The position numbers were made by a program, and so were the translations under genes. From positions 62,001 to 126,000 of the forward strand of contig NZ_JAIUGV010000003.1 of the NCBI RefSeq assembly GCF_020164745.1: 64,000 bases of DNA, written 5' to 3'. Below the pieces are notes generated by a model that was given only the letters and a program-made list of their open reading frames with translations, ran no database searches and was not told the origin of the DNA. Below, piece after piece: positions 43,489 through 53,747 of this stretch; positions within the stretch are counted from its first letter, which is position 1, and each line of letters starts with the position of its first letter. This stretch comes from Mesorhizobium sp. ES1-4. Its GTDB lineage: Bacteria > Pseudomonadota > Alphaproteobacteria > Rhizobiales > Rhizobiaceae.

Positions 43489-43521
43489 GAAAAAGAAAAG
43501 GCCCGATCGAAACCGGGCCTT
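43489..43521 (-). terminator. Rho-independent terminator of pckA
   Basis: On the minus strand an 8-bp stem (AAGGCCCG/CGGGCCTT) with an 8-base loop is followed at once by TTTTCTTTTTC. It lies 38 bases after the pckA stop and just upstream of the arfB start, so it separates the two genes. Confidence 0.9.
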
Positions 43522-43559
43522 CAACGGTGCCGAGCGATGATGCTCAGCGATTAGGGCGG

Positions 43560-45185
<1,626 letters not shown>

Positions 45186-45527
45186 TGGTGACCCTTTTCA
45201 AGATTTGCCGCATCTTTGCCGGCATATCCGGCACGCCTGCCAAGCAGGCCATGATGGTCAGAACCAGAAAAGCCGAATGATATCAAATCATTAATCGATT
45301 TAAATATTTTGAAAGTTGTTTAAATCGTTTATATATGCAAAAAGTCTGGTGGTTGCCCAAAGGATTGGCGGCGCTCGTTCGTCCAATCCGTGTCGAGGTA
45401 GGATTGTGGCCGCCGGCACGCCGCTCGTGACAGCGGACAAGGCCTATGCCACATTTTGTACCTAATTTGTCCTGCAAAAGCCCCTTCTCTACGACAGAAG
45501 GGACAGCTCATGAGGGAGCCGCTTGAA
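45186..45527. promoter_or_regulatory. pckA-chvI divergent control region
   Basis: This 342-bp stretch has no gene. Its middle (about 45275-45345) is sharply AT-rich against a GC-rich background and carries a 9-bp inverted repeat at 45296-45327. It should hold the pckA and chvI promoters. GAGGGAG, about 10 bases before 45528, serves chvI. Confidence 0.65.
45296..45327. promoter_or_regulatory. 9-bp inverted repeat upstream of pckA
   Basis: CGATTTAAA (45296-45304) and TTTAAATCG (45319-45327) are perfect inverted repeats with a 14-base spacer, in the AT-rich block about 110 bp upstream of pckA. This spacing would suit a dimeric regulator binding one or two helical turns. Confidence 0.45.
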
Positions 45528-46229
45528 ATGGCAACAATCGCGCTTGTCGATGACGACCGCAACATTCTGACGTCGGTGTCGATCGCCCTCGAATCCGAGG
45601 GGTATCGTGTCGAGACCTACACGGATGGTGCGTCCGCGCTGGAAGGCCTGGCGGCCCGTCCGCCAAATCTCGCCATCCTCGACATCAAGATGCCGCGCAT
45701 GGACGGCATGGAGCTTCTGCGCCGGATGCGCCAGAAATCCGACCTGCCGGTGATCTTCCTGACCTCCAAGGACGACGAGATCGATGAATTGTTCGGCCTC
45801 AAGATGGGCGCCGACGACTTCATCCGCAAACCGTTCTCGCAGCGCCTGCTGGTCGAGCGGGTGCGCGCCGTGTTGCGCCGTGCCAGCGCCCGCGAGGCCG
45901 CGGCAAAAGCGCCCAGCCAGCAGGCCCGCTCGCTCGAGCGCGGCCAGCTCGTCATGGACCAGGAACGCCATACCTGCACCTGGAAGGGCGAGCCGGTGAC
46001 GCTCACCGTCACGGAGTTCCTGATCCTGCATTCGCTGGCGCAACGCCCCGGCGTCGTAAAAAGCCGTGATGCGCTGATGGATTCGGCCTATGATGAGCAG
46101 GTCTATGTCGATGACCGCACGATCGACAGCCACATCAAGCGGCTGCGCAAGAAGTTCAAGGCTGTCGATGACGACTTCGAGATGATCGAAACCCTTTACG
46201 GAGTCGGATACCGGTTCCGCGAAGCATAA
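45528..46229 (+). CDS. chvI: Response regulator ChvI
   Basis: OmpR-type response regulator of the ChvG-ChvI system, which controls exopolysaccharide, acid and envelope stress genes and is needed for symbiosis or virulence in rhizobia and agrobacteria. The receiver domain has the acidic pocket VDDDRNI, the phosphoacceptor Asp52 in [10 protein letters not shown] and the Lys in [10 protein letters not shown]. The winged-helix DNA-binding domain covers about residues 130-233 and ends in [13 protein letters not shown]. The ATG at 45528 ([10 protein letters not shown]) matches known ChvI starts; ATG 45510 is a possible alternative with six more residues. It precedes chvG by 83 bp. Confidence 0.95.
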   Translation: MATIALVDDDRNILTSVSIALESEGYRVETYTDGASALEGLAARPPNLAILDIKMPRMDGMELLRRMRQKSDLPVIFLTSKDDEIDELFGLKMGADDFIRKPFSQRLLVERVRAVLRRASAREAAAKAPSQQARSLERGQLVMDQERHTCTWKGEPVTLTVTEFLILHSLAQRPGVVKSRDALMDSAYDEQVYVDDRTIDSHIKRLRKKFKAVDDDFEMIETLYGVGYRFREA

Positions 46230-46312
46230 TTCGATGTATGTCGAGCAGAAGCAGTCCCAGGCCCGGGACCGCGACATGCGTCAACCCAAGGACTAGCGGG
46301 AGCTGCTATTCG

Positions 46313-48097
46313 ATGGCAGTGGAAGCACAGCGAACAAGACCGGCGGGCGCTGCCAGGCGGCCGTCGCGCATCATGCCGTCCTTCGTGTCGAAATTCACGG
46401 TGCCGATGCGCCGATTCCTCGGCCACCATATCTTTTCCAGCCTGACGCGGCGCATCCTGTTCCTCAATCTCGCCGGGCTGGCGGTGCTCGTCACCGGCAT
46501 CCTCTACCTCAACACCTTCCGCGACGGGTTGATCGACGCGCGGGTCGAAAGCCTGATGACGCAGGGCGAGATCATCGCCGGCGCCATCGCGGCGTCGGCG
46601 ACGGTCGAGACGGATTCGATCAGCATCGACCCGGAGAAGCTGCTCGAGCTGCAGGCCGGCGAAAGCCTGGGACCTGGCTCGGACCAGCTCGACAATCTGG
46701 ATTTTCCGATCAATCCCGAGCGCGTGGCGCCGGTGCTGCGGCGGCTGATCTCGCCGACCCGCACCCGCGCCCGCATCTATGACCGCGACGCCAACCTGCT
46801 GCTCGATTCGCGGCATCTCTATTCGCGTGGCCAGATCCTGCGCTACGATCTGCCACCGGTCGACGAGGAAGAGCCCGACCTTGTCGAGCGCATCCAGAAG
46901 TTCATCTTCGACTTCTTCCGCAACACCGACCTGCCGGTCTATCACGAGCAGCCGGGCGGCAACGGTGCCGCCTTTCCGGAAGTGGTCAAGGCGCTGACCG
47001 GCAGCCCGTCCACCATCGTGCGCGTCTCGGAACAGGGCGAGCAGATCGTCTCGGTGGCGGTGCCGATCCAGCGTTTTCGCGCCGTTCTGGGTGTGCTGAT
47101 GCTGTCGACCGAAGGCGGCGATATCGACAAGATCGTCGCCGCCGAACGCAAGGCGATCCTGCGCGTCTTCGGCATCGCGGCGCTCGTCACGGCCATCCTG
47201 TCGATGCTCCTGGCCTCCACCATCGCCAATCCGCTGCGGCGTCTGTCGGCGGCGGCGGTGCGGGTCAGGCGCGGCGTCAAGAGCCGCGAGGAAATCCCCG
47301 ATTTCTCCGACCGCCAGGACGAGATCGGCAATCTGTCGGTCGCCGTGCGCGAGATGACCAACGCGCTTTACGCGCGCATCGAGGCGATCGAGAGTTTCGC
47401 CGCCGACGTTTCGCATGAGCTGAAGAACCCGCTGACGTCGCTGCGCAGCGCTGTCGAAACATTGCCGCTGGCGAAGAATGATACCTCGCGCGCGCGTCTG
47501 ATGGAGATCATCCAGCATGACGTCAAACGGCTGGATCGCCTCATCACCGACATTTCCGACGCCTCGCGCCTCGATGCTGAATTGGCGCGCGAAGATGCCG
47601 GCACCGTCGACTTGAAGAAATTCGTCACCGACCTCATCGCTGTCTCGCGTGAAGCGACGCGCAACAAGAAAGCGGTCGAGATCGAGCTCAAGGTTGCCAA
47701 GCTGCCGCAGGGCGCCAAGGGCTATGTCGTCGTCGGCCATGATCTGCGCATCGGCCAGGTCATCACCAATCTGATCGAGAACGCCCGATCCTTCGTGCCC
47801 GAGGACCATGGCCACATCAGCCTGTCGCTGGCGCGCGCCGGCAAGTTCAACATCCTGACCGTCGACGACAATGGGCCCGGCATCCGCGCCGACAACATCG
47901 ACCGCATCTTCGAACGCTTTTATACCGACCGGCCCGCGGGCGAGGCGTTCGGCCAGAATTCGGGCCTTGGCCTGTCGATCTCCAGGCAGATCGTCGAGGC
48001 CCATGGCGGCACGCTGACCGCCGAAAACATTCCCGGCACCAAGCCCGGCGAGATCAAGGGCGCGCGCTTCGTCGTGACGCTCCCGGCCGAGGGATGA
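46313..48097 (+). CDS. chvG: Sensor histidine kinase ChvG (ExoS)
   Basis: Membrane sensor kinase of 594 residues, the expected length. The first helix is IFSSLTRRILFLNLAGLAVL, then a periplasmic domain of about 220 residues, a second helix VFGIAALVTAILSMLLAS and a HAMP domain. The H-box is FAADVSHELKNPLTSLR with His368. N, G1 and G2 boxes are visible as NLIENARSF, DDNGPGI and NSGLGLSISRQIVEAHGG. In Sinorhizobium its periplasmic domain is bound by the inhibitor ExoR; exoR is not in this window. The ATG at 46313 is chosen over an earlier in-frame codon because GCGGGAG lies just upstream. Confidence 0.95.
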   Translation: MAVEAQRTRPAGAARRPSRIMPSFVSKFTVPMRRFLGHHIFSSLTRRILFLNLAGLAVLVTGILYLNTFRDGLIDARVESLMTQGEIIAGAIAASATVETDSISIDPEKLLELQAGESLGPGSDQLDNLDFPINPERVAPVLRRLISPTRTRARIYDRDANLLLDSRHLYSRGQILRYDLPPVDEEEPDLVERIQKFIFDFFRNTDLPVYHEQPGGNGAAFPEVVKALTGSPSTIVRVSEQGEQIVSVAVPIQRFRAVLGVLMLSTEGGDIDKIVAAERKAILRVFGIAALVTAILSMLLASTIANPLRRLSAAAVRVRRGVKSREEIPDFSDRQDEIGNLSVAVREMTNALYARIEAIESFAADVSHELKNPLTSLRSAVETLPLAKNDTSRARLMEIIQHDVKRLDRLITDISDASRLDAELAREDAGTVDLKKFVTDLIAVSREATRNKKAVEIELKVAKLPQGAKGYVVVGHDLRIGQVITNLIENARSFVPEDHGHISLSLARAGKFNILTVDDNGPGIRADNIDRIFERFYTDRPAGEAFGQNSGLGLSISRQIVEAHGGTLTAENIPGTKPGEIKGARFVVTLPAEG

Positions 48098-48121
48098 TCG
48101 CCGATCATCAGGGATCGCGAC

Positions 48122-48568
48122 ATGCCGCCTGACAACGCTCACGCGACGGCGCTGCTGATCGGCGAGCGCGGCATCTTCATCACCGGGTCATCCGGGTCGG
48201 GTAAGACAACGCTGGCGCTGACGCTGATCGGCCACTGCCTGCCGCGCGGATTGTTCTCGCGGCTCGTCGGCGACGATCAGCTCTTCGTCGAAGCCCATGC
48301 GGGGCGGCTGGTGTGCCGTGCGCCCGCCACCATCCAGGGTCTGGCCGAAGTGCCGGGACTTGGGCCACGGCCGCTGCCCTTCGAGCCAGCCTGCGTCGTC
48401 GACCTGCATGTGCGGCTGTTGCCGCCGGCGGAAATCCTACGCTTCCAGGAGGTCGCCAGCGGCGACATCGCCGGCTGCGCGGTGGCGCGCATCGATGTCG
48501 CCGAGCGCAATGTCGCAGCGGCGCTGCCTGCCGTGATGGCGCGGTTGTCGATCTCGCCTTTTTTATGA
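48122..48568 (+). CDS. hprK: HPr kinase/phosphorylase, short alphaproteobacterial form
   Basis: Phosphorylates HPr on a regulatory serine. The 148 residues cover only the C-terminal kinase domain; the N-terminal domain of Gram-positive HprK is missing, as usual in alphaproteobacteria. The P-loop is ITGSSGSGKTTLALTLIG near residue 22, then LVGDDQLFVEA and PATIQGLAEVPGLG. It lies 24 bp after chvG and upstream of the EIIA and HPr genes, so it probably tunes the regulatory PTS. Confidence 0.92.
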   Translation: MPPDNAHATALLIGERGIFITGSSGSGKTTLALTLIGHCLPRGLFSRLVGDDQLFVEAHAGRLVCRAPATIQGLAEVPGLGPRPLPFEPACVVDLHVRLLPPAEILRFQEVASGDIAGCAVARIDVAERNVAAALPAVMARLSISPFL

Positions 48569-48732
48569 TCCGCCCGGGTTTTTTTGCTGCAATGCGTCAA
48601 AATGGCATGCGCCGTCGCAATTTTGGGCTTGTCAACGGGCCGCGCGTCGACAAGATAGCGCTCCCGCCGCCTGGAATGGCTGGCGAACATAAAATGCGCC
48701 TGTGAAGCGGCGATGACGGGAGCCACCAGAGA

Positions 48733-49134
48733 ATGATCGGACTCGTGCTTGTAACGCACGGTCAACTGGCCACCGAGTTCCGACATGCCGTCGAACATGT
48801 CGTCGGGCCACAAGACAATTTCGAAACCGTGGCGATCGGTGCCGATGACGATATGGAGCAGCGTCGCCGCGACATCGTCGACGCGGTCGCCCGTGTCGAC
48901 ACAGGGGCAGGCGTGATCGTGCTGACCGACATGTTCGGCGGCACGCCATCCAACCTCGCCATCTCGGTGATGGAGTCCGGCCGCACCGAAGTGATCGCCG
49001 GCATGAACCTGCCGATGCTGATCAAGCTGTCGTCGATCCGCAAGGGCGACAACATGGCGGCCGCGCTTGACGAGGCGCAAGCCGCTGGCCGCAAATACAT
49101 CAATGTCGCCAGTCAGCTTCTGAGCAGCAAATGA
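48733..49134 (+). CDS. manX: PTS EIIA component, mannose family (regulatory)
   Basis: A 133-residue phosphocarrier with the active His9 in MIGLVLVTHGQLATEF and the DMFGGTPSNLAISVM segment of EIIA-Man. No EIIB or EIIC gene is present, so this is a regulatory rather than sugar-transporting PTS, as in other rhizobia. Its stop overlaps the HPr gene by four bases. Phosphate would pass from EI-Ntr through HPr. Confidence 0.92.
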   Translation: MIGLVLVTHGQLATEFRHAVEHVVGPQDNFETVAIGADDDMEQRRRDIVDAVARVDTGAGVIVLTDMFGGTPSNLAISVMESGRTEVIAGMNLPMLIKLSSIRKGDNMAAALDEAQAAGRKYINVASQLLSSK

Positions 49135-49427
49135 ACGCGATATCCCCGGAAAAAGACCAGATCGTCCGGGAGTTTCCAATCGTCAACCAGCGCGGCCTGC
49201 ACGCGCGCGCTTCGGCGAAATTCGTTCAGCTTGCCAGCGGTTTCAATGCTTCCGTCCATGTCGAGAAGGACGGCGTCCAAGTCGGCGGCACGTCGATCAT
49301 GGGCCTGATGATGCTGGCTGCCAGCCCGGGATACTCGATCCGTGTCACCGCCAGCGGCCCGGAGGCGCTCGAGGTCATGGATGCGCTGGAGCAGCTTGTC
49401 GCCTCCCGTTTCGGCGAAGAGTGCTGA
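49131..49427 (+). CDS. ptsH: Phosphocarrier protein HPr
   Basis: A 98-residue HPr. The phosphorylated His24 is in QRGLHARASAKFVQL, and the regulatory-serine region is GTSIMGLMMLAAS. It has a short N-terminal extension compared with E. coli HPr, and the ATG overlaps the EIIA stop (ATGA). Phosphorylation of the serine would come from HprK encoded upstream. In rhizobia this set links carbon state to ChvG/ChvI and to succinate-mediated control. Confidence 0.94.
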   Translation: MNAISPEKDQIVREFPIVNQRGLHARASAKFVQLASGFNASVHVEKDGVQVGGTSIMGLMMLAASPGYSIRVTASGPEALEVMDALEQLVASRFGEEC

Positions 49428-49458
49428 TCCCGAAGCTCGCGCTCTGGGACATGCACGA

Positions 49459-49474
49459 ATAAAGATTTCTTTAT
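49459..49474. promoter_or_regulatory. Palindrome upstream of ahcY, possible SahR-type operator
   Basis: ATAAAGATTTCTTTAT is an inverted repeat with seven of eight half-site positions matched, in an AT-rich patch 126 bp before ahcY. ArsR-family SahR regulators bind similar AT-rich palindromes upstream of ahcY in Proteobacteria. Assignment to SahR is inference. Confidence 0.45.
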
Positions 49475-49491
49475 ATCCCATTGTCGTCCGA

Positions 49492-49513
49492 GGCCTGATC
49501 TGCTAGTCAGGCC
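49492..49513 (+). terminator. Hairpin between ptsH and ahcY
   Basis: GGCCTGA and TCAGGCC form a perfect 7-bp stem around an 8-base loop, 64 bases after the ptsH stop. No T-tract follows, so it may be a weak or Rho-assisted terminator, or part of the ahcY leader. Confidence 0.35.
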
Positions 49514-49600
49514 GGCAATTCGCGCCCTTGGAAAGGTCTTCCGGCACGGGCGCATCCGCTAACAATTCGCACGCAAAACAATTCGCATCGGAGCACTGCC

Positions 49601-51001
49601 ATGACGGGTAGCAAGGACTATGTGGTCGCCGACATCTCGCTTGCCGGCTGGGGCCGCAAGGAACTCGATATCGCCGAAACCGAAATGCCGGGCCTGATGG
49701 CCTGCCGCGAGGAGTTCGGCGCCAAGAAGCCGCTCAAGGGCGCGCGCATCACCGGCTCGCTGCACATGACCATCCAGACCGCGGTGCTGATCGAAACGCT
49801 GAAGACCCTCGGTGCCGATATCCGCTGGGCTTCCTGCAACATCTTCTCGACCCAGGATCATGCGGCCGCGGCCATCGCCGAGGCAGGCATTCCGGTCTTC
49901 GCCGTCAAGGGCGAGAGCCTCGAGCAGTACTGGGACTACACCGACAGGATTTTCCAGTGGGCCGACGGCGGCCTCTCCAACATGATCCTCGATGATGGCG
50001 GCGACGCCACCATGTACATCCTGATCGGCGCCCGCGCCGAGGCCGGCGAGGACGTGTTGTCCAATCCGCAGAGCGAGGAAGAGGAATATTTCTACGCCCA
50101 GGTCAAGAAGCGCCTGAAGGCCTCGCCCGGCTTCTTCACCAAGCAGAGGGAAGCGATCCGCGGCGTCACGGAAGAGACGACCACCGGCGTCAACCGGCTC
50201 TACCAGTTGCAGAAGAAGGGCCTGCTGCCCTTCCCGGCCATCAACGTCAACGACTCGGTCACCAAATCCAAGTTCGACAACAAATATGGCTGCAAGGAAT
50301 CGCTGGTCGACGGCATCCGCCGCGGCACCGACACGATGATGGCCGGCAAGGTCGCGGTCGTCTGCGGCTATGGCGACGTCGGCAAGGGTTCGTCCGCCTC
50401 GCTCAAGGGCGCCGGCGCCCGCGTCAAGGTCACCGAGGTCGACCCGATCTGCGCCCTGCAGGCGGCGATGGACGGCTTTGAAGTCGTCACGCTGGAAGAT
50501 GCGGCTCCGACCGCCGACATCGTCATCACCACCACCGGCAACAAGGATGTCGTCACCCTCGACCATATGCGCTCGATGAAGGACATGGTGATCGTCGGCA
50601 ACATCGGCCACTTCGACAACGAGATCCAGGTGGCGTCGCTGCGCAATCTGAAATGGACCAATGTCAAGCCGCAGGTCGACATGATCACCTTCCCGGACGG
50701 CAAGCGGATGATCCTGCTGTCGGAAGGCCGCCTGCTCAATCTCGGCAACGCGACCGGCCATCCGAGCTTCGTCATGTCGGCGTCCTTCACCAACCAGGTG
50801 CTGGCGCAGATCGAGCTGTTCACCAAGGGCGAGCAGTACCAGAACCAGGTCTATGTGCTGCCCAAGCATCTCGACGAGAAGGTCGCGCGGCTGCATCTCG
50901 ACAAGCTTGGCGCCCGGTTGACCGAACTGTCGGGTGAGCAAGCCGCCTATATCGGCGTCACGCCGCAGGGTCCGTTCAAGCCGGAACACTACCGCTATTA
51001 A
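49601..51001 (+). CDS. ahcY: S-adenosylhomocysteinase
   Basis: Splits S-adenosylhomocysteine to adenosine and homocysteine, keeping methylation reactions going. The 466 residues match the long bacterial form. [29 protein letters not shown] and the NAD-binding [20 protein letters not shown] (near residue 255) are clear, as is the C-terminal [13 protein letters not shown] lies nine bases before the ATG. It ends in a strong terminator and stands as its own transcription unit. Confidence 0.97.
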   Translation: MTGSKDYVVADISLAGWGRKELDIAETEMPGLMACREEFGAKKPLKGARITGSLHMTIQTAVLIETLKTLGADIRWASCNIFSTQDHAAAAIAEAGIPVFAVKGESLEQYWDYTDRIFQWADGGLSNMILDDGGDATMYILIGARAEAGEDVLSNPQSEEEEYFYAQVKKRLKASPGFFTKQREAIRGVTEETTTGVNRLYQLQKKGLLPFPAINVNDSVTKSKFDNKYGCKESLVDGIRRGTDTMMAGKVAVVCGYGDVGKGSSASLKGAGARVKVTEVDPICALQAAMDGFEVVTLEDAAPTADIVITTTGNKDVVTLDHMRSMKDMVIVGNIGHFDNEIQVASLRNLKWTNVKPQVDMITFPDGKRMILLSEGRLLNLGNATGHPSFVMSASFTNQVLAQIELFTKGEQYQNQVYVLPKHLDEKVARLHLDKLGARLTELSGEQAAYIGVTPQGPFKPEHYRY

Positions 51002-51031
51002 CCAAAGCTAGATTTACTACTAGATATTGAC

Positions 51032-51066
51032 GCCGGGCGATTGACTTTTCGCCCGGCTTTATTTTT
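51032..51066 (+). terminator. Rho-independent terminator of ahcY
   Basis: An 8-bp stem (GCCGGGCG/CGCCCGGC) with a 10-base loop is followed by TTTATTTTT. It begins 31 bases after the ahcY stop and closes that unit before divL. Confidence 0.92.
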
Positions 51067-51189
51067 GCGCCGAATGATTCTTCACGCCGATTCCAGCAAG
51101 CGCTATTGTTGTGATTCGCGGGTCCGGGGACGAGGATCGGTGCACGCATCAGGGCGGTCTTGCATTCAGGCGGCGAAGAGGACCAAGAC

Positions 51190-53739
51190 ATGCCGGGGGA
51201 TAACCCGCTTCACGCGGGAAAGGCCGTTTCCGGCGGCCATGACGATTCGAGGACCATGGGCTCCGCCCCGCGAGGCGAGCGCCTTTCGTGGCGCGCCCGC
51301 ATGGGATTGGTCCTTGCCGGCTCCGCTCTTGCCTGGCCCTTGGCGGTCGCGCATGCCCAGGCCGCCGGCGCCGCGGTGGCCAGCCTTTCGATCAGCACCA
51401 TCGAGGTCGTGCAACTGGCCGTGTTCGTCGGCGTGACGGGCACGGCATTCCTGTCCGCCATCGTTCTGATCCGCGAGCGGGCGCGCACCTCGGCGGAGAA
51501 TGTCGAGCTGAGAAGCCGCGTCGCCGACATCAGCGCGGCGTTGCGGCGTTCGGAAGCACTGCTCAATTTGCGCGATCAGCGTGTCGTCGTCTGGGCCCAG
51601 GAAAACAAGAAACCCGAACTCATCGGCACGTTGCCGATCGAAAGCGGCGCGCCGGAGGAACGGGCCGCGTTCCTGGCTTTCGGCCGCTGGCTGATGCCGC
51701 GTTCGGCGGCGGCACTAGAGCATGCCGTGGCGGGCTTGCGCGAAAAAGGCAGGCCGTTCGACCTGGTGTTGGAATCCCAGGCCGGCGCTCCACTGGAAGT
51801 GCATGGCCGCAAGAGCGCTGCCCATGTGCTGGTGCGGTTTGTTTCGCTTTCCGAGACGCAGCGCAGCCAGGCCCGGCTCAAGATCGACAACCAGCGGCTG
51901 GCCATCGACCATGACACGATGATCGGGCTGCTTGAGGCCCTGAAGATGCCGGCATGGCTGCGTGACGAGCACGGCCGCCTGAAATGGGTCAACCGGGCCT
52001 ATGCCGACGCCGTCGAAGCCGAGAGCGCGGAAGCGGCCGTGCGCGACGCCAAGGAATTTCTGGGCGGCCAGGCGCGCGACGCCATCGCCGCGCAGCACAA
52101 ATCGCATCCCGTGTTCGAACAGTCGCTTTCGACCGTGATCGAAGGGGACCGCCGCGTGTTCGCCGTGACCGACTTTGCCGGCGCCGACGGTTCGGCCGGC
52201 CTTGCCTGCGACACCAGCGCCATCGAGGCCATCCGCGGTGAATATGAGCGGACCGTGCGCAGCCACGCCGATACGCTCGACCAACTCAACACCGCGGTCG
52301 CCATCTTCGACACCGACGAGAAGCTGCGCTTCTTCAACCAGGCTTTCCAGAAGCTGTGGGGGCTCGACAGCGGCTTCCTGCACAGCGCGCCCGACAACGC
52401 CCTCTTGCTCGACCGTCTGCGCAGCGAGGGCAAGATCGCCGAACAGCCGGAATGGCGGCGCTGGAAGGAAGGCCTGCTCGGCGCCTACCGTGCGGTCGAA
52501 TCTCAGGAACACTGGTGGCACCTGCCGGACGGCAAGACGATCCGCGTCGTCGCCAACCCGCAACCCAAGGGCGGCGTCACCTGGGTGTTCGAGAACCTGA
52601 CGGAGAAGATGGATCTCGAAAGCCGCTACCGCACCGCGGTTCGGGTCCAGGGCGAAACGCTCGACAACCTCGCCGAAGGCGTCGCGGTGTTCGGCCCTGA
52701 CGGCCGGCTGCGCCTGTCGAACCCTGCCTTTGCCACGCTGTGGGGATTGGACAAAGAAGCCGCCAAGCCCAATGTGCACGTATCGGCCATACGCGAGCTC
52801 TGCGACCGGCAAGCGGTCGAGAGCCCCTGGCCCGGCTTCGTCGCCGCCATCACCGGCTTCGACGACGAGCGCCGCGAGCGCCACGGCCAGACCGAACTCA
52901 ACAACGGCGCCGTGCTGCGCTACGCCGTGATCCCGCTGCCCAACGGGCAAGTGATGATGACCTTCGTCGACGTCACCGATAGCGTCCATGTCGAACGCGC
53001 GCTCAAGGACAGGAACGAGGCGCTCGAGAAATCAGACCAGCTCAAGAACGAATTCGTCCAGCATGTGTCCTACGAACTGCGTTCGCCGCTGACCAACATC
53101 ATCGGCTTCACCGAACTGCTGTCGCTGCCGGCGACCGGCCCGTTGACGCAGAAGCAGCGCGAATATGTCGAGCATGTCGGCTCGTCCTCGTCGGTGCTGC
53201 TGACCATCGTCAACGACATACTCGACCTGGCGACGGTCGATGCCGGCATCATGCAGCTCGACATTTCCGAAGTGCATGTCGACCGCACCATCGCGGCCGC
53301 CGCCGAGTTGGTCGCCGACCGGCTGGAGGAGCATTCGATCCGGCTCGCGGTCGACGCCGCCGCGGCGCCGAAGACCTTCCATGGCGACGAAACCCGCATC
53401 CGCCAGATCCTCTACAACCTGCTGAGCAACGCCGCCAATTACGCGCCGGAGGCCAGCACCATCCGGCTGGCCTGCCGCCAGTTGGCGGACGGAGTCGAGT
53501 TCTCGGTTCACGATGACGGCCCCGGCATGCCGCCCGACGTGCTCGATTCGGTGTTCCGCCGCTTCGAGCCGCGCGCCAATGGCGGCCGCCGGCGCGGCGC
53601 TGGCCTCGGCCTGTCGATCGTCAAGAGCTTTGTCGAACTGCATGGCGGCGCCGTTCGCATCGAAACCGGCAAGGACAAGGGCACGACGGTCATCTGCACC
53701 TTCCCCGACATGCCGGGTATCCGCGCAGCGGCCGAGTAG
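51190..53739 (+). CDS. divL: DivL-type pseudo-histidine kinase with PAS domains
   Basis: A membrane-anchored cell-cycle kinase homolog of about 849 residues. Two N-terminal hydrophobic segments (around WPLAVAHAQAAGAAVASL and VVQLAVFVGVTGTAFLSAIV) precede PAS-like domains with AIFDTDEKLRFFNQAF and AVFGPDGRLRLSNPAF. The H-box reads FVQHVSYELRSPLTNIIGF: Tyr628 stands where kinases have His, the hallmark of DivL. NLLSNAANYAPE, DDGPGMPPDVL and GAGLGLSIVKSFVELHGG form the ATP-binding domain. In Caulobacter DivL works with CckA and DivK to control CtrA. GAAGAGGA precedes the ATG at 51190. It lies 8 bp before tsaE. Confidence 0.92.
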   Translation: MPGDNPLHAGKAVSGGHDDSRTMGSAPRGERLSWRARMGLVLAGSALAWPLAVAHAQAAGAAVASLSISTIEVVQLAVFVGVTGTAFLSAIVLIRERARTSAENVELRSRVADISAALRRSEALLNLRDQRVVVWAQENKKPELIGTLPIESGAPEERAAFLAFGRWLMPRSAAALEHAVAGLREKGRPFDLVLESQAGAPLEVHGRKSAAHVLVRFVSLSETQRSQARLKIDNQRLAIDHDTMIGLLEALKMPAWLRDEHGRLKWVNRAYADAVEAESAEAAVRDAKEFLGGQARDAIAAQHKSHPVFEQSLSTVIEGDRRVFAVTDFAGADGSAGLACDTSAIEAIRGEYERTVRSHADTLDQLNTAVAIFDTDEKLRFFNQAFQKLWGLDSGFLHSAPDNALLLDRLRSEGKIAEQPEWRRWKEGLLGAYRAVESQEHWWHLPDGKTIRVVANPQPKGGVTWVFENLTEKMDLESRYRTAVRVQGETLDNLAEGVAVFGPDGRLRLSNPAFATLWGLDKEAAKPNVHVSAIRELCDRQAVESPWPGFVAAITGFDDERRERHGQTELNNGAVLRYAVIPLPNGQVMMTFVDVTDSVHVERALKDRNEALEKSDQLKNEFVQHVSYELRSPLTNIIGFTELLSLPATGPLTQKQREYVEHVGSSSSVLLTIVNDILDLATVDAGIMQLDISEVHVDRTIAAAAELVADRLEEHSIRLAVDAAAAPKTFHGDETRIRQILYNLLSNAANYAPEASTIRLACRQLADGVEFSVHDDGPGMPPDVLDSVFRRFEPRANGGRRRGAGLGLSIVKSFVELHGGAVRIETGKDKGTTVICTFPDMPGIRAAAE

Positions 53740-53747
53740 CGCGCTCG

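Noticed and set aside
48569-48732. T-rich runs after hprK as a terminator
   Set aside because: Runs of T are present near 48558 and 48579, but no stem of useful length precedes them.
49428-49600. SAM or SAH riboswitch upstream of ahcY
   Set aside because: The leader has a palindrome and a short hairpin but none of the conserved core blocks of SAM-II, SAM/SAH or SAH riboswitches that I could recognise.
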